DNA of 7,114 nucleotides, from the NCBI GenBank assembly GCA_045588345.1, contig JAZNDZ010000124.1:1-7114 (forward strand), read 5' to 3'. Below are positions 4,081-7,114 of the stretch, piece by piece. A program made the translations under genes and the position numbers. Under the pieces are notes generated by a model, which was not told the origin of the DNA, made no database searches, and was given only the letters and a program-made list of their open reading frames with translations. This DNA is from HGM04593 sp045588345 (GTDB lineage Bacteria > Bacteroidota > Bacteroidia > Bacteroidales > Bacteroidaceae). Within the stretch, counting starts at the first letter, position 1. Every line of letters begins with the position of its first letter.

Positions 4081-6672
4081 TCAGAACTGGATGTGGAACT
4101 GTATTCTGATACCCCATTTGTCTACACCGGGCAAGTCGGTATATGTTAGCCTTCTAACATAATCCACGCGCAATACCCTGAATATGTTCTCGATGCCGAA
4201 TCCGACTTCCATGTATGGCTTAGAACCCAGGAAGTGATACTCTTCGTTTTCGTACGGGAATTTGAAAAGCGAACCTGTGTTCAGTGGGTCAGGGCGGTTC
4301 TTGTCGCTAAGATTGCCGTACATGCCTTTGAAAGTTATTACTTCGCGCCAGTTGAGTTTGCGTATCAATGGAATTCTGTTGAATATCAATCCGCTCATGT
4401 AGTATGTCAAATCCCACGATGCATATTCGTCATTGAAGAATTCCATGGCATTCATCAATGAATAAGACTCTTTCTGTATGGTGTACGAAAGGTTTGCGTT
4501 AGGCATTATCAATAGCGGGAACGGTACCTTGTTCCACACCTTGCCGGCTTTCAGGGTGCAGTCGGTATATCCGAATGCCGAGAACCAGAATCTCTTCTGG
4601 AAACTGGCTTCGGTGTGCTGGTAGTTCATGTCGCTGCCAAGTACGCCTTTTACGCCAATCCTGTGTTTCAGCGTAAATACAGGGTGTTCAGGCAGAATCG
4701 AACGTCTGTTCCATTTGCTTTGTATGAACTTCTCGTTAGGTGCATAACGCAACCCAATCTCAATTTCCGACTGGTTCAGATTCTTTACAAAAGTGCTCGT
4801 AGTCACACCGTCAACGGTAGATGTCCTTTCAAATGGAACAAGTCTGCTGGCAATGTCTATCCTGTTGCGTAGCGTTATATAATATGAGAAGTTGTTATAG
4901 AACTCACGTGTATAGGTGAGTTCAGCCTTTTTCAGATATCCTATCTTGTTGTCTTTTTCACGTTTGAAACTCAGGAATATGTTGTCCTTGTTGGTGTGAA
5001 GGTAGTTCTGTCCATACTGGAATATGTCGCTCTCGTAACGTGCCTTTAGCGAATGTATCGGGAACTCATTTGGGTGCTCTTTCTTCTTCTTGAAAGAATA
5101 TTCAATCTCTCCCATGTATTTCCAGCGGTGGTCACCTAAACCGTATGCAACAAAGAAGTTTCCGAACAAGTACGGGTTAAGATAGGCCGATGTCATTGCT
5201 CCTGTCCTTAGTCTCCAGCCTTCCAGTTCATTGTGGCTCACTGACGTGTTGACAGGGCCGTAGAAAACCGGAGGTTCATATTCCCTTATGGGTATCCACC
5301 CGGTAAAGAGGAACGATATACCTTTCTCAATCCAATAATAGACAGGGTTTTCGCGTAGTTCACGCATCATCCTTTCCACCGACTGCTCTTTCTCTGTAAC
5401 CTCGTTTATACGGTTTGCTTGCCAGAACTGTTCATCCATTTTCATGGAATTCTCATTCTCGACAACCTTTGCCGGGCTGTCAAGAATTTTTTCTCCTTGT
5501 CCGTTTATCTCAAAACAGTAGTTGTTGTATGCAACTTCCCTATGGGCATATAAACCATTCATGGCATTAATCAACTTCAGTTCGGCAACAAGAGACTCCT
5601 TATCAAGAATACGCGTTCCGTCGGGCAGGCGGCTGAAATCCTGCTTTATGTTCATGTATTCCACAAAGTTCATGTTTATATCGTGCGGAACGTTCATTTG
5701 TACCGACTTTATGAAAAACGTGGAATCTGCTGTTACGTACAGGTGTCCTGTAAAACCGAATGATTCAACATTGAATGGAGTAAATGCAAGGTCAATGCAT
5801 CTTTCGCCATTGATGTTGATTGTGTCCATTATGTAGTATTTGTAGAATGTGGGGCCAAGTTTCGATACCGGGCTGACGAATTTGTTGCCGAACAGTGAGA
5901 TGTTGTCCTGGAAAATCTCTACATCCTTGAATGTCTCTTCGTACAATGCCTCAATTTCTCCAGTTGCAAAAATATCGTCAATGCCGTTCCTGCGCCTTCC
6001 CTTTACATGCTGTCTCTCACGTTCGGGCTCCTTTCTGTAGTAGTCTGTCGCAATCAGTTCGCGTGCCGAAATGTGGAGTATCGGCTCGCCGGAAATCAGT
6101 GACGTGTCAATATACTGTTCAAGAAATGCAAACTGTTTCCCGAAGTGATTCTCTTTCTCTGCATTGAAGTTGTTCAGTGCAACATTCAGTTTCTCGTGGC
6201 GGTCGCGGCTGTAATACTCCTTGTTTTTTGGCGAATTCTCATCGCGCCTCTTTATTATGTTTCTGATTAGAATAACGGCCGGGTTATCCTTCTTCCTGTA
6301 TTTCTCTTTTTTAGGTTTTATTGTAATTTCCGAAAGTGCATAGTCGGCAGGCTTCAATACAACCTTTATCGGCAATTTGGTCTTGCTTGACAATGCTATG
6401 CGCTCTTCTTTGTATCCCACGCTGGATATTATCAATGTGTCACGCATAGCAGGAGCATAGAAAGAAAAGTGCCCGTTATTGTCGCTGCTGCATCCAATGG
6501 AAGTCCTGCTTATTCTTATTGATGCATAGGGTAGTGCTTCCTTATTGCTTCCATCTGTGACTTTCCCATATATGCGCACTTTGTCTCCCTGCGAAAAAAG
6601 CTGCATAGGAAGCAACGTCAGTCCTATTACAATTATTATATAAGGTATATATTTAGTTATTTGAAATTTCAT
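4081..6672 (-). CDS. DUF5686-type outer-membrane protein with carboxypeptidase-regulatory-like domain
   Basis: I choose ATG 6672 because it opens a good signal peptide (MKFQITKYIPYIIIVIGLTLLPMQLFSQ, residues 1-28); a TTG ten codons earlier is unlikely. The product has 863 residues. A carboxypeptidase-regulatory-like Ig fold covers about 31-108 (KVRIYGKVTDGSNKEALPYA, then GHFSFYAP and DTLIISSVGY), as found at the front of many Bacteroidota outer-membrane proteins. A helical segment, NPAVILIRNIIKRRDENSPKN (about 130-150), leads into the DUF5686 body, which continues through Tyr-, Phe- and Asn-rich, beta-strand-like sequence. The last residues, IRIQFHIQF, end in Phe, so the C-terminal half is probably an outer-membrane barrel. 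Length is usual for the family. The function of the family is not established; transport or envelope assembly is plausible. No TonB plug or SusD partner is nearby. It is transcribed from its own promoter and its stop is 12 bp from that of the convergent peptidase gene. Confidence 0.85.
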   Translation of the reverse strand: MKFQITKYIPYIIIVIGLTLLPMQLFSQGDKVRIYGKVTDGSNKEALPYASIRISRTSIGCSSDNNGHFSFYAPAMRDTLIISSVGYKEERIALSSKTKLPIKVVLKPADYALSEITIKPKKEKYRKKDNPAVILIRNIIKRRDENSPKNKEYYSRDRHEKLNVALNNFNAEKENHFGKQFAFLEQYIDTSLISGEPILHISARELIATDYYRKEPERERQHVKGRRRNGIDDIFATGEIEALYEETFKDVEIFQDNISLFGNKFVSPVSKLGPTFYKYYIMDTININGERCIDLAFTPFNVESFGFTGHLYVTADSTFFIKSVQMNVPHDINMNFVEYMNIKQDFSRLPDGTRILDKESLVAELKLINAMNGLYAHREVAYNNYCFEINGQGEKILDSPAKVVENENSMKMDEQFWQANRINEVTEKEQSVERMMRELRENPVYYWIEKGISFLFTGWIPIREYEPPVFYGPVNTSVSHNELEGWRLRTGAMTSAYLNPYLFGNFFVAYGLGDHRWKYMGEIEYSFKKKKEHPNEFPIHSLKARYESDIFQYGQNYLHTNKDNIFLSFKREKDNKIGYLKKAELTYTREFYNNFSYYITLRNRIDIASRLVPFERTSTVDGVTTSTFVKNLNQSEIEIGLRYAPNEKFIQSKWNRRSILPEHPVFTLKHRIGVKGVLGSDMNYQHTEASFQKRFWFSAFGYTDCTLKAGKVWNKVPFPLLIMPNANLSYTIQKESYSLMNAMEFFNDEYASWDLTYYMSGLIFNRIPLIRKLNWREVITFKGMYGNLSDKNRPDPLNTGSLFKFPYENEEYHFLGSKPYMEVGFGIENIFRVLRVDYVRRLTYTDLPGVDKWGIRIQFHIQF

Positions 6673-6696
6673 TCCTATAGTTTCCCGTAATATTAC

Positions 6697-6717
6697 GTGC
6701 AATTCTCAAGATTGCAC
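6697..6717. promoter_or_regulatory. Perfect 7-bp-arm dyad at the DUF5686 gene start site
   Basis: GTGCAAT (6697-6703) pairs exactly with ATTGCAC (6711-6717) around TCTCAAG. One base overlaps the -7 box, and the predicted transcription start (about 6711) falls inside the dyad. It is well placed to be a repressor site, or a 5'-end hairpin of the mRNA. Confidence 0.45.
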
Positions 6718-6724
6718 AAATTTA
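6717..6724 (-). promoter_or_regulatory. Bacteroidota -7 box for the DUF5686-type gene
   Basis: The minus strand reads TAAATTTG, an exact TAnnTTTG, about 45 bp ahead of the chosen ATG. No TTTG sits at the -33 distance, so the promoter may be weak or need an activator. Confidence 0.5.
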
Positions 6725-6854
6725 CTCAAAATATAAGATATATTGCATTTTAGTTTACATGTTTTAAATATTTTTGTACATATTGTAAATACTATATATC
6801 AAAATGAAAAATACACCTTGGCTTATTCCGTTTTTGCGACTAAAAAAAAGTTCT

Positions 6855-6879
6855 TTGCTAACTTGTTGAATATTAGCAA
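6855..6879. repeat. Inverted repeat upstream of the rRNA-type promoter
   Basis: TTGCTAA (6855-6861) pairs exactly with TTAGCAA (6873-6879) across 11 nt. It lies about 50 bp ahead of the -33 box, where an activator or a Fis-like factor could bind, but nothing ties it to a known regulator. Confidence 0.4.
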
Positions 6880-6881
6880 CC

Positions 6882-6900
6882 TTTAAAAAATGTTTAAAAA
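6882..6900 (+). promoter_or_regulatory. Phased A-tracts upstream of the rRNA-type promoter
   Basis: TTTAAAAA occurs at 6882-6889 and 6893-6900, 11 bp apart, about one helical turn. Such in-phase A-tracts bend DNA and resemble the upstream elements that boost rRNA promoters. They lie slightly farther upstream than a classical UP element. Confidence 0.4.
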
Positions 6901-6925
6901 TAGTTGAATTTTAACCCTGATTTTA

Positions 6926-6956
6926 TTTGTCATTATAAAATTTTGCCTTACCTTTG
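6926..6956 (+). promoter_or_regulatory. Near-consensus Bacteroidota promoter, probably of an rRNA operon
   Basis: TTTG (6926-6929), a 19-bp spacer and TACCTTTG (6949-6956) match the Bacteroidota housekeeping promoter TTTG-N19-TAnnTTTG fully. It is the best promoter in the window. Transcription should start near 6962 and run rightward out of the window. The strength and the leader elements that follow suit an rRNA operon. Confidence 0.8.
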
Positions 6957-6961
6957 CACTC

Positions 6962-6999
6962 GCTTTCGGCAATCAACGCAGTTGTGTTACCGATAAAGC
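6962..6999 (+). promoter_or_regulatory. boxB-like hairpin in the rRNA-type leader
   Basis: GCTTTCGG (6962-6969) pairs with CCG (6990-6992) and AAAGC (6995-6999), with AT bulged. Inside it, CAAC (6974-6977) and GTTG (6981-6984) form a smaller stem around GCA. A hairpin close to boxA is the usual layout of rRNA antitermination leaders. Confidence 0.55.
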
Positions 7000-7003
7000 A
7001 CGA

Positions 7004-7016
7004 TGATCCTTGACAA
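7004..7016 (+). promoter_or_regulatory. boxA-like antitermination element
   Basis: TGATCCTTGACAA matches the E. coli rRNA boxA TGCTCTTTAACAA at 10 of 13 positions. In known systems boxA RNA binds NusB-NusE and lets RNA polymerase read through the long rRNA transcript. Confidence 0.6.
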
Positions 7017-7046
7017 CATTCCATACAGACAAGCAGTACAACGTGT

Positions 7047-7068
7047 CCTTTGATTTTTTAGTCAGAGG
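7047..7068 (+). promoter_or_regulatory. Second hairpin in the rRNA-type leader
   Basis: CCTTTGA (7047-7053) pairs with TCAGAGG (7062-7068), seven pairs including one G-U, across an 8-nt loop. It may be part of the 16S processing stem or a local fold. Confidence 0.45.
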
Positions 7069-7114
7069 CAAACAAGTATAAGTAAGGAACGAAAAACGAA
7101 CCGTCAATAATTTG

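Larger units (their letters stand above)
6673..7114. other. Gene-free region between DUF5686 gene and probable rRNA operon
   Basis: No protein gene is visible. The left end carries the minus-strand promoter and dyad of the DUF5686-type gene (6697-6724). The AT-rich middle (about 6745-6850) shows nothing I can name. From 6855 rightward the elements belong to a plus-strand promoter and structured leader. Confidence 0.65.
6962..7114 (+). other. Probable rRNA operon leader (16S gene expected just outside)
   Basis: The transcript has no open frame of note and instead carries a branched hairpin (6962-6999), a boxA-like element (7004-7016) and a second hairpin (7047-7068). This order, after a very strong promoter, is that of rRNA leaders. 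The last 40 bases are purine- and A-rich, as I remember for DNA just ahead of Bacteroidales 16S genes. The 16S start itself is not in the window, so this is an inference. Confidence 0.65.

Noticed and set aside
5522..5836. Plus-strand open frame of 104 codons inside the DUF5686-type gene
   Set aside because: It is a reverse-strand shadow of a long, well-supported gene.

Overview
The window looks like chromosomal DNA from a member of the Bacteroidota, most likely Bacteroidales of the Prevotella/Bacteroides kind. Four things point there. Several genes are preceded by the Bacteroidota -7 promoter box TAnnTTTG. Starts lie in A-rich leaders, mostly without a strong Shine-Dalgarno. A large outer-membrane protein combines a carboxypeptidase-regulatory-like domain with a DUF5686-type body. 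A clostripain-family (C11) peptidase carries a lipoprotein signal. No phage, plasmid or transposase gene is visible.

Layout. Positions 1-45 may hold the last codons of a gene running in from the left. Positions 46-392 are non-coding but rich in symmetry: a 10-bp-arm palindrome, a smaller dyad, two 27-nt direct repeats 62 nt apart and a strong bidirectional terminator. Three minus-strand genes follow: a small outer-membrane beta-barrel protein (393-875), a two-helix membrane protein of unknown function (1095-1592) and a small secreted protein of unknown function (1718-2113). A two-gene plus-strand operon comes next, with a small Lys-rich exported protein (2451-2843) one base ahead of a C11 peptidase lipoprotein (2845-4068). 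It is preceded by a leader of about 125 nt that can fold by a long-range stem. The operon converges, with a 12-bp gap, on the DUF5686-type outer-membrane gene (4081-6672, minus). The right end carries a near-consensus promoter facing right, then a boxB-like hairpin, a boxA-like antitermination element and a further hairpin. I read this as the promoter and leader of a ribosomal RNA operon whose 16S gene would start just beyond the window.

How the genes may fit together. Five of the six complete genes have export signals and the sixth has two membrane helices, so the window is mainly cell-envelope biology. The one convincing functional unit is the exported small protein plus C11 peptidase, where the small protein may be a substrate, chaperone or inhibitor of the peptidase. 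The two most open-ended observations are the left-hand direct repeats, one of which resembles the Cas12a crRNA repeat core, and the structured leader of the peptidase operon. Neither is proven by the sequence alone.
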